A DNA stretch of 55,568 nt from JAMOAD01 sp023621955 (GTDB lineage Bacteria > Acidobacteriota > Aminicenantia > JAMOAD01). The position numbers and the translations under genes are program-made. The notes under the pieces were generated by a model. It was given only the letters and a program-made list of their open reading frames with translations. It was not told the origin of the DNA and did not search any database. The stretch lies in the NCBI GenBank assembly GCA_035403085.1, contig DAONEM010000012.1, positions 1 through 55,568 on the forward strand, given 5' to 3'. Positions 41,767-50,162 of this stretch are shown here, piece by piece (the first letter of the stretch is position 1; each line of letters begins with the position of its first letter).

Positions 41767-43059
41767 ATGTCGGATAAATCTTTCAACCCTTTTAAGATGG
41801 CACAGCAACAGTTTGACGCAGTCGCGGACAAGCTCAACCTTGATAAAGCTACCCGTGATCTGCTCCGCAACCCCATGAGAGAGTACCACTTCACGATTCC
41901 CGTGAAGATGGATGACGGAACGGTCAGAATTTTTCAGGGCTTCAGGGTTCAGCATAACGACAGCCGCGGTCCCGCCAAGGGCGGCATCCGCTTCCATCCC
42001 GAAGAGACCGTGGACACCGTCCGTGCCTTGGCCACTTGGATGACCTGGAAGACCGCTGTCGTGGACATCCCGCTGGGCGGAGGAAAGGGAGGAGTCATCT
42101 GCGATCCCCGCGTCCTCTCCATGAGGGAACAGGAACAGATCTGCCGCGGCTGGGTTCGCCAGATCGCCCGCAACGTCGGTCCCGTCCAGGATGTCCCGGC
42201 TCCCGATGTCATGACCAACGGACAGCACATGCTCTGGATTCTTGACGAGTACGAGCACATCCATGGCGGACAGTACCCCGGCTTCATCACCGGTAAGCCC
42301 GTTGGGATGGGCGGATCTTTGGGCCGCACCGAAGCCACCGGCTACGGCGTCATCTACACGGTCCGGGAAGCCCTCAAACACCTTGGCATCGACATCAAGA
42401 AGGCCACCGCTTCCGTCCAGGGCTCCGGGAACGTTGCCCAGTACGCCATCCAGCTCTTCTCTAAGCTGGGCGGAAAAGTGATCGCCGTCTCCTGCTGGGA
42501 TAACAAAGACAAGAAGGCTTACACCTACGCCTGCAAAGAGGGAATCTCCTCCGAGAAGCTCTTGGGCTCTGTGGACAAGTTTGGAACCATCGACCCCGAG
42601 AAGGCGAAGAAGTACGGATGGGAGAAGCTTGATGGCGATGCTTGGATCGAACAGGAAGCCACCGTTTTGATCCCCGCCGCTCACGAGAACACCATCAACG
42701 CCGAGAACGTCAACAAGATCAAGGCCAGCGTGAAGCTGATCGCCGAGGGAGCCAACGGACCCACCACCCCCGAAGCGGACGTCGTCATCCAGAAGAAGGG
42801 GATCTTCCTGGTTCCCGACTTCCTGTGCAACGCCGGCGGAGTGACCTGCTCCTACTTCGAACAGGTTCAGTGCAACATGAACTACTTCTGGCCCAAGGAA
42901 GAGGTTCTTGAGAAGCTTGACAGCAAGATGACCTCCGCTTTCCACGCCGTCTTGAAGATGGCCCAGGACAAGAAGGTCTACAACCGTGACGCCGCCTACA
43001 TGATCGCTATTCAGCGGGTCGCCGACGCCTGCCGCCTCCGCGGTTGGGTCGGTCTTTGA
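41767..43059 (+). CDS. gdhA: Glutamate dehydrogenase
   Basis: Interconverts glutamate and 2-oxoglutarate plus ammonia. The 430-residue protein has KGGIRFHP, the catalytic-lysine region PLGGGKGG, APDVMT and the Rossmann motif GSGNVAQYA. AGG codons, frequent elsewhere in the window, are nearly absent here and replaced by CGC and CGT, and many residues use C-ending codons. This fits very high expression. It is monocistronic, with AAGGAGG before the ATG and a strong terminator after the stop. NAD or NADP preference cannot be read with confidence. Confidence 0.97.
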   Translation: MSDKSFNPFKMAQQQFDAVADKLNLDKATRDLLRNPMREYHFTIPVKMDDGTVRIFQGFRVQHNDSRGPAKGGIRFHPEETVDTVRALATWMTWKTAVVDIPLGGGKGGVICDPRVLSMREQEQICRGWVRQIARNVGPVQDVPAPDVMTNGQHMLWILDEYEHIHGGQYPGFITGKPVGMGGSLGRTEATGYGVIYTVREALKHLGIDIKKATASVQGSGNVAQYAIQLFSKLGGKVIAVSCWDNKDKKAYTYACKEGISSEKLLGSVDKFGTIDPEKAKKYGWEKLDGDAWIEQEATVLIPAAHENTINAENVNKIKASVKLIAEGANGPTTPEADVVIQKKGIFLVPDFLCNAGGVTCSYFEQVQCNMNYFWPKEEVLEKLDSKMTSAFHAVLKMAQDKKVYNRDAAYMIAIQRVADACRLRGWVGL

Positions 43060-43086
43060 GCCTTTCTGACATAAACGCTTCTTGAG

Positions 43087-43119
43087 GGGGGGGAGCCTTT
43101 CAGGCTCCCCCCCTTTTTT
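43087..43119 (+). terminator. Strong rho-independent terminator after glutamate dehydrogenase
   Basis: A perfect 12-bp stem (43087-43098 with 43102-43113) closes a 3-base loop and is followed by six T residues (43114-43119). Confidence 0.95.
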
Positions 43120-43127
43120 CTTTCTTC

Positions 43128-43157
43128 TTGACAATTCTGTCTCCTTTGATGTAGAAA
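43128..43157 (+). promoter_or_regulatory. Predicted promoter of the hybrid kinase gene
   Basis: TTGACA at 43128-43133 and TAGAAA at 43152-43157, spacer 18 bp. The ATG follows about 14 bases after the expected start point, with a GGGGGAGGG ribosome-binding site. Confidence 0.5.
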
Positions 43158-43176
43158 AAAGAAAAGAGGGGGAGGG

Positions 43177-45813
43177 ATGGACAAGAAGAGTAGGCTTTTA
43201 ATAGTCGAAGATGAAGCCATCGTCGCCAGAGATATCGAAGATGTCCTGAAGAGGTTGGGCTACGATGTCTGCTGCTCCGTCTCCTCCGGAGAAGAGGCCG
43301 TCGAGAAGGCCCGGAGTTTTCTCCCCGACCTCATTCTGATGGACATCTTTCTGAAGGGGGAGAAGGACGGGATCCAGGCGACCGAGGAGATTCAAGGCCG
43401 GTACGAGATCCCCGTTGTCTACCTCACCTCCTACGCGGATTCCCTCACTCTGGAGAGGGCGAAGTGTACCGCCCCTTACGGCTATCTGCTAAAGCCCTTT
43501 CAGGAGCGGGACCTCAAGAGTGCTGTCGAAATAGCTCTCTGCAAGAGCCGTTCAGAAAAGATTCTCCGGGAGAAGGAGCGGGTTTTTTCGGCGACTCTCT
43601 TCTCCCTCGCCGAAGGGGTCATCACGGCGGACCCTCAAGGGAATGTTCTCTTTCTGAACGACTTTGCGGAAAAGCTTCTGCAGATCCCCTTTGAGAAGGC
43701 GAAGGGGAAGAGGCTCTCCTCCCTCTTCACCCTCAAGAGGGTCTGTGAAGGCGGTGAGGAAGAGGTCCGCTTGCTGGAGTGCGTGGCCGGTGGGAGAGCG
43801 GACTTCAACGACCTTCTGCTCGTTTCGTCGGAGGGGGCCAAACACTGTGTGGACGGGACTCTGACCCCCCTGAGTGGAGAGGCCGGTTTTGTCTGCGTTC
43901 TTCGCAATATTGAGGAGAGGAAGAAGGCCCAGGAAGAGCTTCAGAAGACCATGGAGTTCTTCCGCCTCCTCGCCGAGAACGGCCATGACCTGATCCTCCT
44001 TTGGCGTTGGAACGGTAAGACCTCCCTGGAGTACGTGAGCCCCTCCGCCGAAGCGATAACCGGGTACAGGGTAGACGAGTTCTTCTCCAACCCGAAGCTC
44101 CTCTCCCTCCTGGTTCATCCCGAGGACGCCAAGGCCTGGAACGACGGATGGGGGAAGCACAACATCCCCCAGGAGAACATCTTCTGCCGCTGGATCAGGA
44201 AGGACGGGAGGGTGATCTGGATCGAACAGCATAACATCCCCGTCTACGACGAGCATGGGCAGATGACGGCGGTGGAGGGAATCGTCCGGGACATTACCGA
44301 ACGAACCGAGGCCGAGCTCGCGTTGCGCAAGTCCGAGGCCCAGTACCGGAGGATCTTCGAAACCTCCAAAGACATGATCTTCCTCTCCACTCCGGAGGGA
44401 AGGTTTCTGGAGATCAACCCCGTAGGGATCTTCCTCCTAGGCTATTCCAGCAAGGAAGAGATGATGGCCCTCGACCTCAACACGGATCTCTACGTCTCCG
44501 CCTCAGACAGGGAGCTTCTCCGCAAGAAGATCACCTACGAAGGCTTTGTCCGGGATTACGAGACGGTCTGGAAGAGGAAGGACGGTCAGCTCTTGAACGT
44601 CTTGATCACCGCGGACGCCGAGAAAGACAGCTCCGGCCGTGCCGTTTACTTCCGGGGAATGATCAGGGACGTGACGGAGCAGAAGAAGCTGGAGCAACAG
44701 CTCTTTCACAAGCAGAAGATGGAGAGTATCGGCCTCCTGGCGGGGGGGATCGCCCACGACTTCAACAACATCCTGAGCGGGATTCTCGGCTACGCCTCCT
44801 TCATGAAGATGAAGGTCGATCATGATCACCCCTTCTTCGGCTACATCGATACGATCGAGAAGGGAGCCCAGAGGGCCGCAGAGCTGACGGCCCAGCTCTT
44901 GGCCTTCGCCAAGGGAGGGAGGGTCGATGTGAAGACCATCGACCTCTGGAACGTTATCGATGAAACAGTCAAGATTCTAAGGCGCACCTTCGACAAGAGG
45001 ATCGAGATCATCACGAAGCACTCGGAGAGGCCGACGAACATAGAAGGGGACAGGGTTCAGCTTCAACAGGTGGTGATGAACCTTTGTGTCAACGCCAGGG
45101 ACGCCATGCCCGAGGGAGGGAAGCTGACCCTCCAGATCGAGGAGAGTCTCCTCGAAGAGGGGCTGGAGAAGGGCGGCCACTACGAGGTCCTTTCGGTGTC
45201 GGATACAGGGCTGGGGATGAGCGAGGAGGTGAAGGGGAGGATCTTCGAGCCTTTCTATACGACGAAAGAGGAGGGGAAGGGAACCGGACTCGGCCTCTCC
45301 CTGGTCTACGGCGTCGTGAAGAACCACGGGGGGTTTATCCGCGTGGAGAGCGAACCGGGCCGGGGCTCGACCTTCCGGATCTACCTCCCCTCCAGCGACC
45401 GAGGCGTGGAGGTTGAGAAGGAGGAGGAGGGAGAGGTCCTCGGGGGAGGGGAGAGGATCCTGGTCGTCGACGATGAGGAGGCGATCCGGGAGTTTACGAA
45501 GGCGATTCTGGAAGACTACGGGTACCGGGTCGAGACGGCGGGGGACGGCGAGGAGGGTGTCCGTTTCTACGAGGAGGGATGGAAGGGAATCGATCTGGTC
45601 GTCTTGGACATGGTGATGCCGAAGCTTGGGGGCCGGGATGTTTACGAGCGGCTTCGCAGGATCAACCCGGAGGTGAAGGTCGTCCTGACCACCGGTTACA
45701 GCAGGAACGGGCGGGCCAGGGAGATTCTCGGAGAGGGCGTTCAGGGGTTTATCCAGAAGCCCTATCAGAGCAAAGAGCTCTTGAGCGTCATCAAGAAGGT
45801 TCTGGGCGGGTGA
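43177..45813 (+). CDS. Hybrid histidine kinase: REC-PAS-PAS-PAS-HisKA-HATPase-REC
   Basis: A soluble 878-residue sensor kinase without membrane segments. The N-terminal receiver has Asp56 (LILMDIF) and the lysine in LLKPFQ. Three PAS domains follow at about 130-245, 255-385 and 390-505, each closed by a PAC-like end such as VRDITER. The HisKA box is GGIAHDFNN with His527, and the HATPase has NARDAMPEGG and GTGLGLSL. The C-terminal receiver has Asp811 (LVVLDMVMP) and QKPYQ. No DNA-binding output gene is adjacent, so it is an orphan. The signal is unknown; cytoplasmic PAS domains suggest a redox, ligand or energy cue. Confidence 0.94.
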   Translation: MDKKSRLLIVEDEAIVARDIEDVLKRLGYDVCCSVSSGEEAVEKARSFLPDLILMDIFLKGEKDGIQATEEIQGRYEIPVVYLTSYADSLTLERAKCTAPYGYLLKPFQERDLKSAVEIALCKSRSEKILREKERVFSATLFSLAEGVITADPQGNVLFLNDFAEKLLQIPFEKAKGKRLSSLFTLKRVCEGGEEEVRLLECVAGGRADFNDLLLVSSEGAKHCVDGTLTPLSGEAGFVCVLRNIEERKKAQEELQKTMEFFRLLAENGHDLILLWRWNGKTSLEYVSPSAEAITGYRVDEFFSNPKLLSLLVHPEDAKAWNDGWGKHNIPQENIFCRWIRKDGRVIWIEQHNIPVYDEHGQMTAVEGIVRDITERTEAELALRKSEAQYRRIFETSKDMIFLSTPEGRFLEINPVGIFLLGYSSKEEMMALDLNTDLYVSASDRELLRKKITYEGFVRDYETVWKRKDGQLLNVLITADAEKDSSGRAVYFRGMIRDVTEQKKLEQQLFHKQKMESIGLLAGGIAHDFNNILSGILGYASFMKMKVDHDHPFFGYIDTIEKGAQRAAELTAQLLAFAKGGRVDVKTIDLWNVIDETVKILRRTFDKRIEIITKHSERPTNIEGDRVQLQQVVMNLCVNARDAMPEGGKLTLQIEESLLEEGLEKGGHYEVLSVSDTGLGMSEEVKGRIFEPFYTTKEEGKGTGLGLSLVYGVVKNHGGFIRVESEPGRGSTFRIYLPSSDRGVEVEKEEEGEVLGGGERILVVDDEEAIREFTKAILEDYGYRVETAGDGEEGVRFYEEGWKGIDLVVLDMVMPKLGGRDVYERLRRINPEVKVVLTTGYSRNGRAREILGEGVQGFIQKPYQSKELLSVIKKVLGG

Positions 45814-45863
45814 GACAAACCCTCTTCCTCTGCGTATAACCTCTCTAAGCCCGGAGGTGAAAG

Positions 45864-47483
45864 ATGCGACACCGGAAGTTGATCATACCCCTTCTTCTTA
45901 TCCTTTCTCTGCCTCTCTTCTGCAAGCAGGAGCGGCCTCTTACGGTTCCCGAGGAGAGCCTTTACAAGCGAACCTCCACGAGCGAAGAGGTCATGGCCTT
46001 CCTTCAGAACCTTCAGAAAAGGGATCCCAAGAGGATGAAGCTGACTCTCCTCACCTATTCGACGGAGCGGGAGAGGATTCCCCTGGTGATCTTCAGCCGC
46101 CAAGGGGTCTGCTCACCGGAAGAGATGAGGAAGCTGGGGCTGAGGGCTGTCCTCATCGCCGCCAACATCCACGCCGGAGAGGTCGAGGGGAAAGAGGCCT
46201 CCCTGATCTTCCTCCGCGAGTTGGTGGAAGCCCCGGACAGTCAATTCCTGGAGGGGCAGGTTCTCCTCTTCCTTCCCCTCTTCAACAGGGACGGAAACGA
46301 CAAGTGGGGGGTTGAGAGGAGACGCGACGACGGACCCGAGAGCGCGGGGGTACGTTTCAACGGGCAGGGTCTGGACCTGAACCGAGACTTCGTCAAGCTG
46401 GAGAGTCCCGAAGTGGGAGCCCTGGTGGAGAGGATCTTCGTACCTTGGGACCCGATTCTCTACATCGACATGCACACCACCAACGGCTCCTACCACCGCC
46501 ATCCGGTCACGTACTCCCCTCAGGTGATCCCTCAAGGGGATAAGAGCCTCCAGGAGTACATGTGGAAGAAGATGCTCCCAGAGGTGGCCGGGGAGATGAG
46601 AAGAGAGGGAATCGACGCGGTTCCCTATGGAAATTTCCTGGACCGGAGGGATCCCGAAAAGGGGTGGCTCAACGAAGCCTTCCTCGGAAGGTACAGCAAC
46701 AACTACTACGGGCTGAGGAACCGTTTCGCGCTCCTGGACGAGAACTACAGCTATGCCCCCTTCGAGGTGCGAATCCGGGGGGCCCACGCCCTTCTGAAGG
46801 CTCTCCTGGGTTACACGGCCCGACACGGGGAGGAGATGGAGAGAGCGGCCAGGAGGGCCGACCGGGAGGCCATGGAGTCCCTGGCGGGAAGAGAGTTCGG
46901 CCTCCTCTTCGAACCCGAGGAGACCATGAAGTTTGACCTGAAGAGTTTCCCCTTCCGGCTCGAGGAGGACAAGAGCGTCCAACCCTCCCGTTTCAGGATG
47001 GTCAAACAGGAGGGAGAGAGGGTCTACCACCTTCCCCTCTTGGCCACCTACAAGGCGGTCAAGAGCACCCGACTCCCCGGGGAGGGATACCTCCTGCCGC
47101 CCTCTCAGGAGCCTGCGGCAAGGCTCTTGAAGAGACACGGTGTCGCCGTTGAACGGCTAGAAGAGGGAGGAGTGTGGAGGGTGAGAACCCTTCGCCTCAC
47201 CGGGGTCACCCCTTCGTCACAGCTCTACCAGGGACACTACATCAACAAGATCGAGGGGGAGGAAGAGGAGAAGGAGATCTCCTTTCCCAAGGGCTCCTTC
47301 TTTGTTCCCCTTGCCCAACCCCTCTCCCGTTTGGCGGCCTACATGCTTGAGCCCCTTAACCCCGACGGGCTTGGGGCATGGAATTTCTTCGACCGAGTCC
47401 TGGTGAAGGAGTGGGAAGGTCTCTGGATCTACCCGGTCTATAAAGTCGACGTGCCCGTCGTTGGCCTGAGAGAGCCGCTCTAA
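45864..47483 (+). CDS. Exported M14-family zinc carboxypeptidase
   Basis: A 539-residue secreted or lipid-anchored peptidase. The N-terminus has a hydrophobic signal ending in LSLPLFC, a loose lipobox with Phe at -1. The zinc-binding HAGEVEGKE (His and Glu) lies about residues 93-101, the substrate-binding arginine in GLDLNRDF, and the third zinc ligand in YIDMHTTNG. The C-terminal 180 residues form an extra domain of unknown type. It has a GGAGGTG ribosome-binding site. It fits extracellular peptide use with pepT and gdhA. Confidence 0.87.
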   Translation: MRHRKLIIPLLLILSLPLFCKQERPLTVPEESLYKRTSTSEEVMAFLQNLQKRDPKRMKLTLLTYSTERERIPLVIFSRQGVCSPEEMRKLGLRAVLIAANIHAGEVEGKEASLIFLRELVEAPDSQFLEGQVLLFLPLFNRDGNDKWGVERRRDDGPESAGVRFNGQGLDLNRDFVKLESPEVGALVERIFVPWDPILYIDMHTTNGSYHRHPVTYSPQVIPQGDKSLQEYMWKKMLPEVAGEMRREGIDAVPYGNFLDRRDPEKGWLNEAFLGRYSNNYYGLRNRFALLDENYSYAPFEVRIRGAHALLKALLGYTARHGEEMERAARRADREAMESLAGREFGLLFEPEETMKFDLKSFPFRLEEDKSVQPSRFRMVKQEGERVYHLPLLATYKAVKSTRLPGEGYLLPPSQEPAARLLKRHGVAVERLEEGGVWRVRTLRLTGVTPSSQLYQGHYINKIEGEEEEKEISFPKGSFFVPLAQPLSRLAAYMLEPLNPDGLGAWNFFDRVLVKEWEGLWIYPVYKVDVPVVGLREPL

Positions 47484-47539
47484 GCGGGTCTCTCGGAGAA
47501 GACGAAGGGAGATCTTCAGAAAACATTGGAGGTGAGAGG

Positions 47540-48007
47540 ATGGAACTGAGAGAGGAGATGAAGGGGAAAGAGGTGCAGGATTTCACCCTCAAGGACCAGA
47601 AGGAGGGGAGCGTTACCCTCTCCGACCTCAGGGGGAAGCGGGTCTTGCTCTCGTTTCACCCCTTGGCCTGGACCAAGGTCTGCGCCCAGCAGATGAAGGA
47701 TCTTGAGAAACGGTACGAGGAGTTTGAGGGATACCGGGTCGTTCCCTTGGGGCTCAGCGTCGATTCCGTTCCCTCTAAGGCGGCCTGGGCGGCCACGCTG
47801 GGGGTGGAGAGGCTCTCCATGCTCGCCGATTTTTGGCCCCACGGGGGGGTCGCCGCAACCCTGGGGCTCTTCCGGGAGAGGGAGGGCTTCTCCGAGAGGG
47901 CCAACATCCTCATCGATGAGAAGGGACGGGTCCTCTGGGCCAAGGTCTACGACCTTGGACAGCTCCCCAACCTCAACGAGCTCTTCGACCTGCTCAAGAC
48001 CCTCTGA
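47540..48007 (+). CDS. Peroxiredoxin (AhpC/TSA family)
   Basis: A 155-residue thiol peroxidase. The peroxidatic cysteine is in HPLAWTKVCAQQM, corresponding to the family PxxWTPVC pattern. DFTLKDQKEGSVTLSDLRGKRV is the usual N-terminal strand. Only this one cysteine is visible, so it would act as a 1-Cys enzyme with an external reductant. It is followed after three bases by a DUF362-ferredoxin gene, suggesting an oxygen-protection or electron-supply link. Confidence 0.9.
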   Translation: MELREEMKGKEVQDFTLKDQKEGSVTLSDLRGKRVLLSFHPLAWTKVCAQQMKDLEKRYEEFEGYRVVPLGLSVDSVPSKAAWAATLGVERLSMLADFWPHGGVAATLGLFREREGFSERANILIDEKGRVLWAKVYDLGQLPNLNELFDLLKTL

Positions 48008-48010
48008 GGC

Positions 48011-49147
48011 GTGGCTCCCCAGAGTTGGGTCGCATCGGCCCTTTGTCCTGACTACGGGAGCGAGGGGGTGGCAGAGGCCCTTTCGAGGCTCCTGAAGCCC
48101 TGGGGAGGATGGTCGGCCTTCGTCTCTCCCGGGGAGAGGGTTCTGCTGAAGGTGAACCTTCTCTCCCAGGCCGCTCCGGAGAGGGCCGTCACGACCCACC
48201 CCTCCGTGGTGGAGGCCGTTGCCCGAGGGGTCATGGCGGTCGGGGGGATTCCTGAGATCGGCGACTCTCCCCCCTTCGGCGGTTTTCGGGCCATCGCCCG
48301 GGAGAGCGGGATCGAAGAGGTCGCCCGGAAGTTGGGGATTCCCCTTCTGGAGCTTGGCAACCCCAAGCCCTTCGAGGGAGGGGTCCCCCCCTTTCAGAGG
48401 CTCCTTCTCTCGCAGGAGCTGAGAAGGTTCGACAAGGTCATCAACCTGGCCAAGGTCAAGACCCACACCAAGATGGTCCTCTCCCTGGCGGTGAAAAACC
48501 TCTTCGGGGTTGTCCCGGGGAAGTTGAAGGGGGAGTGGCACCTCAAGACCCACAGGGACGACCTTCTCTTCGCCATGGTCTTGGTGGGCATCTACCGGAT
48601 GGTGAACCCGGCCTTCTCCCTCCTGGACGGGATCGTCTCCATGGAGGGGGAGGGACCCTCCAACGGCACGCCCCGAAATACCGGCTTCCTGGCGGGGTCT
48701 CCCGATGGAATCGCCTTGGACGCCTATGTCGCCTCCCTCCTCGGTCTCCCCGCGAAGAGGCTTCCTACCCTCCAGGCCGCCGAACGGATGGGGCTGGTCG
48801 ATCCGGGGGGGTACGAGCTCCTGGGGGAGAGGCCCGGCCCGGAAAGGTTCCAGGGGTTCCTCCTCCCGAAGACCCTCTCCGGGGAGAGAAGGGTTCCCCT
48901 CTGGTTCGCCCGTCTCTACCTGGGCCTGCGGGAGCGGAGGCCTTGGATCGACGCGGCCCTCTGCGAAAGGTGCGGCCGGTGCCGGCAGATCTGTCCCGCC
49001 CAGGCCATCGTCGGGGAGGGGGAGTTCCGAGTGGACCTGGAAAGGTGCATCCGTTGCTTCTGTTGTCAGGAGATCTGCCCGGCCGGCGCGGTTCTTCTGA
49101 AAAAAGGGTGGAAGAGTCGAGGAAACAAGAGCGGGGGAAGAGCGTAA
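48011..49147 (+). CDS. DUF362 protein with C-terminal 2x[4Fe-4S] ferredoxin domain
   Basis: A 378-residue cytoplasmic protein with GTG start. The DUF362 domain (about 15-290) has RVLLKVNLLSQ, TTHPSVVEAV and the lysine/histidine run LAKVKTHTKMVLSLAVKNLFG. The C-terminal 60 residues bind two [4Fe-4S] clusters: CERCGRCRQICP and CIRCFCCQEICP. DUF362 function is not established. It forms a set with the next two genes and starts three bases after the peroxiredoxin stop. Confidence 0.87.
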   Translation: MAPQSWVASALCPDYGSEGVAEALSRLLKPWGGWSAFVSPGERVLLKVNLLSQAAPERAVTTHPSVVEAVARGVMAVGGIPEIGDSPPFGGFRAIARESGIEEVARKLGIPLLELGNPKPFEGGVPPFQRLLLSQELRRFDKVINLAKVKTHTKMVLSLAVKNLFGVVPGKLKGEWHLKTHRDDLLFAMVLVGIYRMVNPAFSLLDGIVSMEGEGPSNGTPRNTGFLAGSPDGIALDAYVASLLGLPAKRLPTLQAAERMGLVDPGGYELLGERPGPERFQGFLLPKTLSGERRVPLWFARLYLGLRERRPWIDAALCERCGRCRQICPAQAIVGEGEFRVDLERCIRCFCCQEICPAGAVLLKKGWKSRGNKSGGRA

Positions 49148-49246
49148 GAAAAAGAAGAACCTCTTTTCCGGACTCTCCCGGAGGGAACTCCCTTTGAGCC
49201 CACTCCCAAGGGCGGGGGAGAGAACCGCAAAGAGGAAGGAGGCTTT

Positions 49247-50161
49247 ATGGACAGAAGGGATTTCTTGAGGCAACTCTCTCTCTATACAGCGGGGGCCTTG
49301 GCGGCGCCTCCGGTCTTGGAGGTCCTCTCCAACCCGACCTTTGCCGCTTCTACGCCTTCCACGGTGAACGTCGCGAAGGGGAAGAACTACGAAGAGCTTA
49401 CCAGAAGGCTCCTCCTCTCCCTGGGGGGAATGAAGAAATTCGTTCATTCCGGCGACAAGGTTGTGATCAAGCCGAACATCGGATGGGACAGGACGCCGGA
49501 GCAGGGGGCCAACACCCATCCTCTGGTGGTGAAGACCCTCGTGAAGATGGCCCTCGAAGCGGGAGCCTCCAAGGTCCAAGTCTTCGATCGCTCCTGCAAC
49601 GAGGAGAGGAGGTGCTACTTCAACAGCGGGATCAAGGAGGCCGTGGAATCTCTCGGCGACAAACGGGCGACGATCCCCTACGTGGAGGAGCGCAAGTTCG
49701 TCCCCATCGTCATCAAGCAGGGGAAGGCCTTGAGGGATTGGATCTTCTACAAGGAGGCCCTCGAGGCGGACTGCTACATCAACGTTCCGGTGGCCAAACA
49801 CCACTCCCTGGCCAAGTTGACTCTGGGGCTCAAGAACTCCATGGGCATGCTGGGAGGGAACCGGGGGAGGATCCACCAAAACATGGGACAGAACCTGGCC
49901 GACATAGCCACGGTGATCCGTCCCAAGCTGACCGTGGTCGACGCGACCAGGATCCTCTTTAGAAACGGCCCCGTCGGGGGGAACCTCAGAGACGTGAAGG
50001 TCCTCGACACCCTCCTCGCCTCGACGGACCCCGTGGCGGTGGACAGCTACGCCACGACCCTCTTCAACTTCCGTCCCGAGGAGATCGAGTCAACCCGAAG
50101 GGCCTATGAACTCGGTCTCGGGGAGATGGACCTGAAGAAGATCCGGGTCCTGGAGGCGTAG
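49247..50161 (+). CDS. Tat-exported DUF362 protein
   Basis: A 304-residue protein starting MDRRDFLRQLSLYTAGALAAPP, a twin-arginine signal that implies export of a folded, probably cofactor-bearing protein. The DUF362 domain carries KVVIKPNIGWDR, THPLVVKTLVKMALEAGA and VAKHHSLAKLTLGLKNSMGMLGG. It lacks a ferredoxin domain, unlike the preceding paralogue. It has GAAGGAGG before the ATG and ends one base before the iron-sulfur membrane protein gene. Confidence 0.88.
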   Translation: MDRRDFLRQLSLYTAGALAAPPVLEVLSNPTFAASTPSTVNVAKGKNYEELTRRLLLSLGGMKKFVHSGDKVVIKPNIGWDRTPEQGANTHPLVVKTLVKMALEAGASKVQVFDRSCNEERRCYFNSGIKEAVESLGDKRATIPYVEERKFVPIVIKQGKALRDWIFYKEALEADCYINVPVAKHHSLAKLTLGLKNSMGMLGGNRGRIHQNMGQNLADIATVIRPKLTVVDATRILFRNGPVGGNLRDVKVLDTLLASTDPVAVDSYATTLFNFRPEEIESTRRAYELGLGEMDLKKIRVLEA

Positions 50162-50162
50162 G

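Noticed and set aside
47516..49879. A 787-codon open frame on the minus strand opposite the peroxiredoxin and DUF362 genes
   Set aside because: It spans three real plus-strand genes with recognisable motifs and its translation is low-complexity Pro/Gly/Leu/Glu.
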